Notes: generated by a model not told the origin, from the letters alone. A DNA stretch of 15,023 nt from Chloroflexota bacterium (GCA_016199425.1 JACQGT010000527.1:1-15023); one strand, 5' to 3'. Positions 5,947 to 12,985 are shown, numbered from the stretch's first letter. Numbers and translations are program-made.

Positions 5947-8286
5947 ATGACAACGGCAACAGACGACAGACGACAGACGACGGACGAACGGCAGACAAGG
6001 ACAGGGGCGGATTTGTTGCAGACGGCGCTCTGGTACGCCAAAGCGGGCTGGTCTGTCTTCCCCCTGAAGCCAGGAGAGAAGACACCCGTCACCGCGCACG
6101 GGCTGAAGGATGCCACCACCGACGCCGACACTATCCGGGGCTGGTGGGCCAAATGGCCTGATGCCAATATCGGGCTGAACTGTGGGGCATCGGGGCTGGT
6201 GGTTGTGGATTTTGACGTACACAAAGAGAGCTACGGGGGCGGGCCGTTGCTGAAACAGTTGCGGGCAGAGCATCCCACCACTACAGCCAAGACGGGCACG
6301 GGGGGCTTTCACCTGCTCTACCAACAGCCCGAAGACAATCCCCTGGGCAACGGGCGGGGGGCGCTGCCCACGGGCGTTGACGTGCGCGGGGTGGGCGGCT
6401 ATATCGTTGTGGCTCCCAGCATTCACCCCAACGGCAACCGCTACGGGTGGGAAGTGGAACCCCACCAGACGCCACCCCAAGCCTTGCCGGGCTTTCTGTT
6501 GGCGATGCTGACGAAGACACCGACAGCGGCGAAGCCACCCCAGCGGGCGGGCGGCTACAGCTTCACCGATGACCTGACACGGGCGGCGGCCAATCTGAAG
6601 CGGTTGCGCCCTGGCCGGGCGGATGATTATCAGACGTGGGTAGAGGTGGGGATGGCGCTCTCTGCCCTGGGAGAGACCGGGCTGGGGCTGTGGGATGATT
6701 GGAGCCGACAGAGTGGCAAGTATGCGCCGGGGGGATGTGAGAAGAAGTGGCGTAGTTTCACGCCTGGCGACGGGCTGGGGCTGGGCAGTCTGGCGCGCTG
6801 GGCAGACGAAGACGACCCACCGGCAGGCGCAAAGCAACGCCCCCCCAGCGGCGGGCCTGCGCTCTACGTCAACGGCAATGGGCCGGGGGAGTGCATCCCC
6901 CAGACCGCATTGGAAAGCCTGTTGGATGGTCTGGCGGCCATCGGTGACGACCGGGAAGATTTGACCTTCTACGCTCTGGACAGTGTGCCACAACTGGCGG
7001 AACTGGACGCGGCGGGGTTCGCACGCTTCTGCGCGCAACTGGTGAGTTGCGGTATCCCCAGCGAGTGGGTACGCAGAGAGTTGCGCCCGGCTGTGAACGC
7101 GGTCAAGAAGAACCAGAACAACGGCAAGACGTGGACGGATTACGTTGAAGCGGCGGCGGCCCTGGGCTACACTTTCCGGTTGAATGATTTGAATGACACG
7201 CTGGAAGTGAACGGGGAGCGGCTGACCGATGTACACGACGCTACGCTACTCTCCCTTCTCCACGCGCAAGGGCTGCGCAATGCGGATGTGGCGCGGCGGG
7301 CATTCAAGACAGAAGCAGCGAAAAGGCGCTTCCACCCGGTGAAAGAGTATTTGGCCGGGTTGAAGTGGGATGGGCAAGAGCAGATCGGCAAGCTGGCCGG
7401 ATATTTCACCGATGGACACGACCCCATTACCTATCATGACGGAACAGAACGAACGGCTTTCCATGCCTTTCTGCGGCGCTGGCTGGTGGGTGCGGTTGCC
7501 AAAGTCTATGACCCGATGAACGCCCAAAACCCAATGCTGATTGTGGATGGGATGCAAGGCAGTGGCAAAAGCTGGTTTGCCAAATGGATTTGCCCGCTAC
7601 CCGGCTTTCAGTATAAGGGGCCGATCCGACCAGATGACAAAGACTATTCAGCGCGGTTGACTACGCATTGGATATGGGAAGTCAGCGAGTTGGGCGCAAC
7701 TCTGCGCAAGGCAGACCGGGAAGCGTTGAAGGCGTTCATTACCCAGCAAGACTACACCTATCGCCCTGTCTATGGGCGAATGGATTTGGTGAAACCGGCG
7801 CTGGCTTCGTTCATCGGCACTGTGAACTTTGAGGGCGCTCTCCTGGCGGACCCCACCGGACACCGGCGCTTCTGGCCGGTGAAGCTGACCCGGTTGGATT
7901 GGGGATACAGTCGGGCGGTGGATGTGAATCAATTGTGGGCGCAAGCCTTCGCACTCTACCGGGGCGGTGAAGCCTGGCGATTGACCCCAGAGGAACGGGC
8001 CGCGCACGCGGCGATTGTGGAGACCTATGAAGTTGAGGATGTACTGGCGGGGTACATTCAAGAGTACTTCCAGATTGAACCGGATAATGGGAATCTCTAC
8101 ACCCACACCACAGCCATTATCGACACCCTGCGCACCTTTGCCGGGATGAAGGGAAACGACAAAAGTCTGGCTATGCAGCTTTCCACCAGTCTGACCGGGC
8201 TGGGGCTGCGCAAAGAGAAACGCCGGGATGTTGGGGGGAATCTGCGTTGGGGTTATGCGGGTATTACCCGGCCCCCGCAAGAGTGA
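5947..8286 (+). CDS. Bifunctional primase-polymerase / VapE-type helicase
   Basis: 779 aa; start ATG 5947 behind GGAGAGGGG. N-terminal prim-pol domain (about 22-190) with catalytic D88 and D90 (VVDFDVH) and H122 (GGFHLLY). A PriCT-2-like segment follows (about 200-285; WVEVGMAL, LWDDWSRQSGKY). The C-terminal virulence-associated E-like P-loop domain (about 430-690) has Walker A GMQGSGKS (535-542), Walker B-like WIWEVSEL, sensor FIGTVN and DPTGHRRFWPV with candidate arginine finger. Such fusions prime and unwind DNA for replication of plasmids, phages and satellites. It lies beside the iteron-like array 8369-8707, so it probably acts at that origin. The first 16 residues are a low-complexity TTDDRRQTT run. 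Confidence 0.9.
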   Translation: MTTATDDRRQTTDERQTRTGADLLQTALWYAKAGWSVFPLKPGEKTPVTAHGLKDATTDADTIRGWWAKWPDANIGLNCGASGLVVVDFDVHKESYGGGPLLKQLRAEHPTTTAKTGTGGFHLLYQQPEDNPLGNGRGALPTGVDVRGVGGYIVVAPSIHPNGNRYGWEVEPHQTPPQALPGFLLAMLTKTPTAAKPPQRAGGYSFTDDLTRAAANLKRLRPGRADDYQTWVEVGMALSALGETGLGLWDDWSRQSGKYAPGGCEKKWRSFTPGDGLGLGSLARWADEDDPPAGAKQRPPSGGPALYVNGNGPGECIPQTALESLLDGLAAIGDDREDLTFYALDSVPQLAELDAAGFARFCAQLVSCGIPSEWVRRELRPAVNAVKKNQNNGKTWTDYVEAAAALGYTFRLNDLNDTLEVNGERLTDVHDATLLSLLHAQGLRNADVARRAFKTEAAKRRFHPVKEYLAGLKWDGQEQIGKLAGYFTDGHDPITYHDGTERTAFHAFLRRWLVGAVAKVYDPMNAQNPMLIVDGMQGSGKSWFAKWICPLPGFQYKGPIRPDDKDYSARLTTHWIWEVSELGATLRKADREALKAFITQQDYTYRPVYGRMDLVKPALASFIGTVNFEGALLADPTGHRRFWPVKLTRLDWGYSRAVDVNQLWAQAFALYRGGEAWRLTPEERAAHAAIVETYEVEDVLAGYIQEYFQIEPDNGNLYTHTTAIIDTLRTFAGMKGNDKSLAMQLSTSLTGLGLRKEKRRDVGGNLRWGYAGITRPPQE

Positions 8287-8361
8287 CGCTTCGATGGCAA
8301 ATTCCAAAAGTTTGGGAATTTGAGTTATGCGGGTATTACCCGGGCCGCGCAAGAGTGACGC
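8252..8361. repeat. 38-bp near-perfect direct repeat, 72-bp period
   Basis: 8252-8289 and 8324-8361 match at 36 of 38 positions. The first copy encodes the last residues of the primase (GYAGITRPPQE) and its stop codon; the second is intergenic. The spacer holds an AT-rich imperfect palindrome (8300-8321). The layout mirrors the 73-bp-period repeat on the other side of the primase gene. Confidence 0.7.
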
Positions 8362-8368
8362 GCCAACC

Positions 8369-8707
8369 GTTCCAACGCGCCAACCTTTGCTATAGAGTCC
8401 CTGTGCGTGGTGTGTGCAAAAGTTGGACAAACAGAGATAGACGACACACCACACCACGCTTTTTAACTTTAATAGAAAAAGGTTGGAACAGTTGGAACAG
8501 TAAGTAAATTACTCCTGAAAATCTGTTCCAACTTACGGAAAAAGGTTGGAACAAGGTTGGAACAGGTTGGAACAAAATCGAGGGCTTTTGTTCCAACCTT
8601 GTGAATGAGGTTGGAACAGGAAAAATGGCCGTTTTTGGGGCGCTCTCACTCCTGAAAAACCAGTGCTGAAACAGGGAATCTTGTTCCAACGTTCCAAGTG
8701 TTCCAAC
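8369..8707. repeat. Iteron-like array of GTTGGAACA; candidate replication origin
   Basis: Ten exact copies of the 9-mer GTTGGAACA or its complement. Forward: 8482, 8491, 8545, 8556, 8566, 8610. Reverse: 8524, 8589, 8682, 8699. There are degenerate copies at 8369, 8422 and 8690. Most extend to GGTTGGAACA, and the spacers are A/T-rich. Forward copies at 8545, 8556 and 8566 are spaced 10-11 bp, one helical turn. A gene-free 530-bp gap right after a primase-helicase gene is where plasmid and satellite iterons are expected. No real gene is visible in 8287-8820. Confidence 0.75.
8405..8464 (+). terminator. Possible terminator or stem with long loop
   Basis: GCGTGGTGTG (8405-8414) is complementary to 8450-8459, followed by five T. 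The 35-nt loop makes it weak as an intrinsic terminator. It might end the primase transcript before the iteron array. Confidence 0.3.
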
Positions 8708-8820
8708 CTTTTTCCTATATAGATACCTGCGTGGTGTGTGTATGTGTGTGGTGTGACAAAATCTGGACAGACTTTGACGACAACGGGCCGGGATTGGCCC
8801 ATCGAAAGGACTTTAAGCAA

Positions 8821-9732
8821 ATGGCTTTCAAGAAGATTGACACGACGGCGCGACCCCCACGGCACTGGGCATTGGTTGGCCACCCGGGCTCCGGCAAGTC
8901 CACCTTTGCGGCGGTGATGGACGCGCCCTTGCTGGTCATCGACGCTGACCACCGCTTCAGCGAAGTGGCGAAGCTGGCCGGTGGGGATGTGTACGAGGTG
9001 AGCGGCAACCCGGCTGATCACGTGGACGCGGGGCGGATTGCCCAGCTTCTGGCGGCGAATATGCCCGGCGCTGGTGTGCGAACTGTGGTGATTGATTCGC
9101 TCACATCCATCATTGCGCCACTGGTGACGCAAGCGGTGATGGATAACGACGCCGGCGCAAACAAGAATCGGGTGGCTGCGTTCAAGACCAAAGCCCTGGC
9201 CCTGCGTTGTCTACAGGACGCTGTGACGCGCTGGGGCTGTGACACGCTTTGGGTGTACCACTTGCGCGCCGGGATGGACGGCAACGCCCGGCAGGTGGAG
9301 GGTACGTCAATCAGTGCTGTAGAGCTGGCGCGGTTGCGGCGCTCACTCAATATGCAGCTACGCATTGTACAAGAGGGAGAGAAGCGGGGCGTGCGGGTGG
9401 ATTGGGCGCGACGTGGGCGGCAAGGGCTGACGTTGTGGGACGAAAGCGGTGTCTGGCGTGGAATGCCTGAGCGCATTGAAGTTGCGGTCTATGATGGACT
9501 GAGCGAAGCCGACCGGGATGCACTGGAAAAGCGCACGCCCAAGAGCTTTGCCAGTGCGGAAGACGCGATAGCGTGGGGCTTTGAGACCGGCGCTTTCCGG
9601 GATGCTGTACACGCAAAACTAGCCTATGAGAAAGTGAAGGCGGAAGCGAAACCGGCAACGGCGGGGCTGATGTGGGCGGCCTGGCTTGCGGATGTGGAGC
9701 GGCGGTTGGAAGAGAGAGGGGAAGCGGTATGA
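8821..9732 (+). CDS. Sak4-like RecA-type ATPase (phage recombinase)
   Basis: 303 aa from ATG 8821, with GAAAGGA (8804-8810) upstream; an upstream in-frame extension to 8698 would read into the iterons and is rejected. Walker A GHPGSGKST (20-28), Walker B TVVIDSLT with D92, and the internal layout match the AAA_24/Sak4 group of small RecA-like ATPases. The C-terminal 50 residues (FASAEDAIAWGFETGAF and WAAWLADVERR) match the tail that phage Sak4 homologues often carry. The role would be single-strand annealing or strand exchange during element replication. The following three genes overlap or nearly touch it and complete a recombination operon. Confidence 0.85.
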   Translation: MAFKKIDTTARPPRHWALVGHPGSGKSTFAAVMDAPLLVIDADHRFSEVAKLAGGDVYEVSGNPADHVDAGRIAQLLAANMPGAGVRTVVIDSLTSIIAPLVTQAVMDNDAGANKNRVAAFKTKALALRCLQDAVTRWGCDTLWVYHLRAGMDGNARQVEGTSISAVELARLRRSLNMQLRIVQEGEKRGVRVDWARRGRQGLTLWDESGVWRGMPERIEVAVYDGLSEADRDALEKRTPKSFASAEDAIAWGFETGAFRDAVHAKLAYEKVKAEAKPATAGLMWAAWLADVERRLEERGEAV

Positions 9733-10067
9733 TTGTGACAGAAGGGGAGATAAGAGACGCCTTTACCGACCTGGCGAACGCTACCCGTGATGCCTATCGA
9801 GTGGGGGAAAACTTGATTGGCGTAACCGCTGAATTGGAAGCGGCGAAGCTGGCCGGGTTGCGGGATGGGAGCATCGACGGCAAGAATGCGGAACTGCGAG
9901 AAGCGGCGGCGCGGGCGGCGCTGGCAGACCTGTACGACGGGCAAGCCAACGCGGAGCAAGAGAACCGGGAATGCCAATGCGCCCTGACGCTGGCAAAGCT
10001 GGAAGTGGAGCGGGTGCGCTCTCTCTTACGGCTGGCAGAGGTGACGAAGGGGGGCGGGAATGAGTAA
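9729..10067 (+). CDS. Coiled-coil phage-type hypothetical protein
   Basis: 112 aa from ATG 9729, overlapping the recombinase stop (ATGA). It is almost entirely alpha-helical: two long Ala/Glu/Leu-rich helices flank the segment DGSIDGKNAELRE. I recall similar proteins next to Sak4/resolvase genes in phages, without assigned function. Coupling to the recombinase gene suggests it works with that ATPase. Confidence 0.6.
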   Translation: MIVTEGEIRDAFTDLANATRDAYRVGENLIGVTAELEAAKLAGLRDGSIDGKNAELREAAARAALADLYDGQANAEQENRECQCALTLAKLEVERVRSLLRLAEVTKGGGNE

Positions 10068-10455
10068 GTACCGGACCTTCAAGGGGGTGGAACGCGCTCT
10101 TGCCCAGCGGCTGAACGGGGAACGGACGGGGCAGACAGGCGGGGCGGATGTACAGACCGATTGGCTCTGTGTGGAGGTGAAGACCCGCAAGCATCTTCCC
10201 CAGTGGATACGGGATGCAATCGCCCAAGCCAAGCGCAACGGGGGAATCTCTCAATTGCCGGTGGTCATCTTGCACCAGGTGGGGCAACGGCACGCGGGGG
10301 ATTTGGTGGTGATGACGCTGGCCGATTTTGAGAATTGGTTTGGGGGTGGGGACCCGGGCCCGGGCGCGATGGCAGACGCCCGCTATCTGGCGGCGCTGGG
10401 GGATGCGGAGGCGGCGGCCTGGCTGGGTGTGTGCGCACCGGACAGGGAGGGGTAG
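10060..10455 (+). CDS. PDDEXK-type Holliday junction resolvase-like nuclease
   Basis: 131 aa, overlapping the preceding gene by 8 bp. The active-site pattern is visible: E11, then D30 in GGADV, then E39-V-K41 in VEVKTR, followed by LPQWIRDAIAQAKRN. This is the PDDEXK core of phage and archaeal-type resolvases, which cut branched DNA. The last 35 residues, after a Gly/Pro linker, are Ala-rich and unassigned. It fits the recombination operon downstream of Sak4. Confidence 0.78.
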   Translation: MSKYRTFKGVERALAQRLNGERTGQTGGADVQTDWLCVEVKTRKHLPQWIRDAIAQAKRNGGISQLPVVILHQVGQRHAGDLVVMTLADFENWFGGGDPGPGAMADARYLAALGDAEAAAWLGVCAPDREG

Positions 10456-10457
10456 GA

Positions 10458-10670
10458 ATGGAAGTTGATAGAAGAATCGCCCGTACCTACAGACTATCCA
10501 GACGGACAGTGACCCGGCTGGATAGTCTGGCGGATGAATTGGGGGTGCATCGTTCGGAGTTGGTAGACTTCCTGCTGACCGGGGCGTTTGACCGGGTGGA
10601 GGCGGGCCGGTGGGTGATACAGACCCGACCGGGGCGGTATGTGTTGGATGGGCTGTGCGAGGATGGATGA
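10458..10670 (+). CDS. Ribbon-helix-helix protein (CopG-like)
   Basis: 70 aa; ATG 10458 follows GGGAGGGG (10445-10452). ARTYRLSRRTVTRLDSLADELGVHRSELVDFLLTGAF (first strand ARTYRL, then two helices with ELGVHRSELV) is a typical RHH DNA-binding fold. The tail RWVIQTRPGRYVL is short. Two bases after the resolvase stop; it may repress the recombination/replication operon. Confidence 0.7.
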   Translation: MEVDRRIARTYRLSRRTVTRLDSLADELGVHRSELVDFLLTGAFDRVEAGRWVIQTRPGRYVLDGLCEDG

Positions 10671-10944
10671 AACCGGGCTGTATGCTATGCTTGGGCAGAT
10701 GTTTCGGTTGGCTATCCGTGACGCCTTGCAGACACAGAACCACGCGCTGGCAGAGGAGGCGGCTGGCTTTCTGTGGGATATTGCGCCTGGCGTTGCCCGC
10801 AAAGCCGACGTACCCAGACCGGGAGGGGGAATCGTGACGGTATCAATCAATTCTCTTTTGTGGGCTGGAAGTTTGCCAGAGCTACAAAGTGGAGACAGAG
10901 AAGGAACTGCGCGGCGCGCTGCTCAATTACCGAAGCGGGGATAG
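10663..10944 (+). CDS. Small hypothetical protein, C terminus uncertain
   Basis: 93 aa from ATG 10663, overlapping the RHH stop by 8 bp. The N-terminal two thirds (MDETGLYAMLGQMFRLAIRD, EEAAGFLWDIAPGVARKAD) look like a helical small protein. The sequence after about residue 57 is less protein-like, while the +1 frame becomes strongly protein-like from about 10850 to 11008, so the real product may end differently, through a frameshift or sequence error. Function unknown. Confidence 0.45.
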   Translation: MDETGLYAMLGQMFRLAIRDALQTQNHALAEEAAGFLWDIAPGVARKADVPRPGGGIVTVSINSLLWAGSLPELQSGDREGTARRAAQLPKRG

Positions 10945-11008
10945 GCTGGCGGTGAAACGTTTTCCCAGCGGGTGGAAAGTAGAGATTACCCGGGTGAAGT
11001 TGGACTGA
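10865..11008 (+). CDS. Small basic ORF without normal start, possible frameshifted tail
   Basis: An open frame from a TGA at about 10835 to TGA 11008 encodes a good-looking peptide: LEVCQSYKVETEKELRGALL, then NYRSGDRLAVKRFPSG, then WKVEITRVKLD. Only a CTG (10865) and a GTG (10889) could start it, neither with a ribosome site. It is +1 relative to the overlapping 10663 gene. It may be a tail reached by frameshift, or an independent gene of about 39-47 codons. Confidence 0.35.
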   Translation: MEVCQSYKVETEKELRGALLNYRSGDRLAVKRFPSGWKVEITRVKLD

Positions 11009-11046
11009 AGCTCTACTGAAAGTAACCGAAACTTTTACCGGTGAAG

Positions 11047-11075
11047 GACAGGTTTGTGACAGGTTTGTGACAGGT
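11047..11075. repeat. Tandem 11-bp repeat GACAGGTTTGT
   Basis: Two full units (11047-11057, 11058-11068) and a 7-bp partial (11069-11075) stand in the gap between the converging operon and the integrase. The helical-turn spacing suggests protein binding. Confidence 0.6.
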
Positions 11076-11082
11076 GGTTTCG

Positions 11083-11115
11083 CAGACACCCGGTCAACGT
11101 CTGGCCGGGTGTCTG
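11083..11115. terminator. 11-bp perfect hairpin between convergent genes
   Basis: CAGACACCCGG (11083-11093) pairs exactly with 11105-11115 around 11 nt. It lies between the plus-strand operon end (11008) and the minus-strand integrase end (11141), where a bidirectional terminator is expected. Neither side has a proper T-run, so efficiency is doubtful. Confidence 0.45.
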
Positions 11116-11140
11116 TGCGGTCTGTGGGTTGCGCCTGGCT

Positions 11141-12130
11141 CTACAGCTTCTCCATAAAATCCCGATAGGACTGCAAGCCAGAACGGTCATAGCGGGCCGT
11201 GGTGGAGGGGTTGCTGTGACCGGCAATGTCAGCGACCAGAACCGGATTGCCCGAAGCTGTGAGGGCGTTGGTGATGAACGTGCGTCGAAAATCGTGGGCG
11301 GCAATGTCACTGTCCAGACCAGCGGCGGCGGCGTGGGCGCTCACAACGTTGTAGACGGCCTGGCTGGTTAGTCCCTGGCCGGTGATGTGTCCACCGCGGC
11401 GGATGGATTGGAAGAGCGGGCCTGGCTCATTCCCACGCACGGCTACCCAGGCATTCAGGCGGGCGGCCAGGCGGGCGTTGACGGGAACGGGAACGGGCCG
11501 GGTTTTGTTGCCCTTGCCCACCACGTCAACCAACAGGCGGGTTTTCTTGTCGTACTGGCTCACGGTCAGGCTTGCCACTTCCGAGCGGCGTAGACCGGCG
11601 TAGAACATCACAGACAGCATAGCGGCGTCACGGACACCCAGCGGCGAACCGTCGCACGTACCCAGCAGCATAGCGAATTCTTCACCCGTCACAAGTCGGC
11701 CTGTGTCGTACTTCGACCGGCTGACCGTCTTTGACTTCGTTTCGCCGTGGAATAGCTGGAAAGTCTCGTGAGTGATGTACCCCATCTTCCAGCAGACACC
11801 CATCACAGAGCGAAGGGCGGCAATGTGGCGGTTCACAGTGGAACGGCTGTAACGTTCGGTCAACGCCTGGCGTATCATCCCCACGTGCGCGGGCTGTAGA
11901 CTCTCCCAGCGTAGGGCGGCGTCTTCACTGCCAGTCAGCAGGGTGGTGATAGTGCGTAGACTCTCGCTGTATTTGCGCCGTGACGCTTCGCCCTTGCTGC
12001 CCAGCATAGCCACAACCGGCGAACTGTCAGCGGACGGGTAGGGCGCTGTCCTGAGTCCATCGAAGGGCTGAATCTGCAACGTCTGGCCGGTGATGGCGTT
12101 CTGGTGGGTGACTGTGAGGGCGGTTGTCAT
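11141..12130 (-). CDS. Tyrosine recombinase / integrase (second)
   Basis: 329 aa from ATG at 12130, preceded by GAAAGGAAA on the minus strand; upstream frame extension lacks a ribosome site and crosses the promoter. Catalytic residues: R181 (GLRRSE), K207 (GKGNK), H279 and R282 (HDFRR), H305 (GHSN), Y314 (ARYDR). The core-binding domain spans about 45-130. It differs from the recombinase at 142. Residues 21-33 (QPFDGLRTAP...) are encoded by a GTCCTGAG..CGAAGGG interspersed repeat that expanded the N terminus. It is divergent from an RHH gene with which it shares a promoter region. It might resolve dimers, mediate excision, or be the integrase of an older nested element. Confidence 0.9.
   Translation of the reverse strand: MTTALTVTHQNAITGQTLQIQPFDGLRTAPYPSADSSPVVAMLGSKGEASRRKYSESLRTITTLLTGSEDAALRWESLQPAHVGMIRQALTERYSRSTVNRHIAALRSVMGVCWKMGYITHETFQLFHGETKSKTVSRSKYDTGRLVTGEEFAMLLGTCDGSPLGVRDAAMLSVMFYAGLRRSEVASLTVSQYDKKTRLLVDVVGKGNKTRPVPVPVNARLAARLNAWVAVRGNEPGPLFQSIRRGGHITGQGLTSQAVYNVVSAHAAAAGLDSDIAAHDFRRTFITNALTASGNPVLVADIAGHSNPSTTARYDRSGLQSYRDFMEKL
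12048..12067 (-). repeat. Interspersed 'TTCGA..CTCAGGAC' repeat captured in integrase
   Basis: The minus strand reads CCCTTCGATGGACTCAGGAC. From memory, near-identical CCTTCGA(N)CTCAGGACAG repeats are scattered widely through Chloroflexota and other environmental genomes, often in frame as FDxLRT. Here it encodes PFDGLRTAP in the integrase N terminus. Confidence 0.5.
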
Positions 12131-12188
12131 TGTCGGTTTTCCTTTCGCTGATAGTGATAGGTTTCGGGAAGAAGTATTCCCATAAGCT

Positions 12189-12217
12189 ATTGTACACCCC
12201 ATAAAGTACATTGTCAA
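12189..12217 (-). promoter_or_regulatory. Sigma-70 promoter for integrase 11141-12130
   Basis: Minus strand: TTGACA (12217-12212), 17-bp spacer, TACAAT (12194-12189). This is almost full consensus, 60 bp from the start codon. Confidence 0.75.
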
Positions 12218-12235
12218 GCGTTTTACGTGCGAGTT

Positions 12236-12264
12236 TTGACAAGTTTTGGGAAATGCTGTACACT
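12236..12264 (+). promoter_or_regulatory. Sigma-70 promoter for RHH gene 12313
   Basis: TTGACA (12236-12241), 17-bp spacer, TACACT (12259-12264). It points away from the integrase promoter; the two -35 boxes form an inverted repeat 18 bp apart. TGTACA/GTACA motifs recur at 12191, 12205 and 12257 and could be operator half-sites. Confidence 0.7.
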
Positions 12265-12312
12265 GCCTTGTAACGAGTTTTTGAACGCTGATACAGAGAA
12301 GGCAATAGCGCA

Positions 12313-12522
12313 ATGAGCGATAAAGTGAGGGTAGTGCTACACATAGACGCTGACGCAGCGGCGATTCTGGACGCAACCGTAACGCCACGTCAGAAGGGCG
12401 TCTATATCTCCAAACTGATACGGGCACGCAACGTTACAGACACGGGCCTGGGCCTGGGCGTATCTGAGCGGATAGAAGCGAAGCTAGACCAGGTGATAGA
12501 GATTGTGTCAGGCAAGGGGTGA
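12313..12522 (+). CDS. Small RHH-like regulator
   Basis: 69 aa from ATG 12313, with GAGAAGG upstream. The beta strand VRVVLHIDA followed by helices (AAAILDATV, KGVYISKLIRAR) resembles the ribbon-helix-helix fold. The C-terminal helix SERIEAKLDQVIEIV may oligomerise. Head-to-head with the integrase gene and sharing its control region, it is a candidate repressor of both. No toxin partner is visible. Confidence 0.6.
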   Translation: MSDKVRVVLHIDADAAAILDATVTPRQKGVYISKLIRARNVTDTGLGLGVSERIEAKLDQVIEIVSGKG

Positions 12523-12535
12523 AAACGCACAGGAC

Positions 12536-12604
12536 GGGCTACACGGGCCGAAAACGCATAGGGCATACATTTCTACCCTGTGGGCCGTTCGTGTGGCGTA
12601 GCCC
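12536..12604. other. Structured intergenic region
   Basis: GGGCTAC (12536-12542) pairs with GTAGCCC (12598-12604), enclosing a second stem CATAGGG (12557-12563) / CCCTGTG (12576-12582). Together they form a branched fold after the RHH gene. No T-run; may end or stabilise the RHH transcript. Confidence 0.3.
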
Positions 12605-12655
12605 TTGCGCTGTAGGGAGCAAAACAGCCAAACAGGGCATTGTAGAAACTGGCGC

Positions 12656-12684
12656 TTGACATTTGGCCCAACCGGGCGTATGCT
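12656..12684 (+). promoter_or_regulatory. Promoter of zinc-knuckle gene (left copy)
   Basis: TTGACA (12656-12661), 17-bp spacer, TATGCT (12679-12684), 40 bp before GTG 12725. Confidence 0.6.
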
Positions 12685-12724
12685 CAAAACGTTGACGCAA
12701 ATTGTAACAGGCAGAGGGGGGATT

Positions 12725-12976
12725 GTGGCAGAGTGTCGGCACTGTGGAACGGCTACAACGGGCAAGGCGCTCTATTGTTCGGGCCGGTGTCGCACGGCGG
12801 CATACCGGGCCAAACTGCCAACAGCGGCGCTCACAGTGGTCTGTGTGGTTTGTGGGCAACCCTTCCAGGCGCAACGCTCCACAGCGAAGTATTGCAGCCG
12901 GGCGTGCGCTCAGAAGATGTACCGGCGCAACCGGCTGGAATGGCAGCGGCGCTTCCTGGGGCGGCGGCCTGGCTGA
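12725..12976 (+). CDS. Double zinc-knuckle small protein (left copy)
   Basis: 83 aa from GTG 12725, directly behind GAGGGGGG. Two tandem CxxC-(10-13)-CxxxC modules: Cys 4, 7, 18, 22 and Cys 40, 43, 57, 61, each ending in a basic aromatic helix (CRTAAYRAK, CAQKMYRRN). The C terminus is Arg-rich, so nucleic-acid binding is likely. The second module contains FQAQRSTAK. A homologue with the same total layout lies at 13705-13959 on the other strand, but there FQAQRSTAK is in the first module. It has its own promoter and is followed by a conserved structured segment. A longer frame start at 12605 would span the promoter and is rejected. Confidence 0.72.
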   Translation: MAECRHCGTATTGKALYCSGRCRTAAYRAKLPTAALTVVCVVCGQPFQAQRSTAKYCSRACAQKMYRRNRLEWQRRFLGRRPG

Positions 12977-12985
12977 TTTGCCGGT

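Noticed and set aside
5926..7236. 436-codon minus-strand frame opposite the primase
   Set aside because: Antisense shadow of the prim-pol/helicase gene, Pro/Gln/Arg-rich with no recognisable domain.
8247..8507. 86-codon plus-strand frame after the primase
   Set aside because: Runs through the 38-bp repeats and the first iterons; composition follows the repeats, no ribosome site.
8369..8707. CRISPR array
   Set aside because: Units are 9-10 bp, occur in both orientations and lack regular 30-40 bp spacers; no cas gene nearby.
9781..10743. 320-codon minus-strand frame
   Set aside because: Crosses four well-supported plus-strand genes and is Pro/Ser-rich, as expected of antisense frames.
12313..12976. 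Toxin-antitoxin pair (RHH plus zinc-knuckle protein)
   Set aside because: The two genes have separate promoters and about 200 bp between them, and the zinc-knuckle protein is found without the RHH gene in the right copy.
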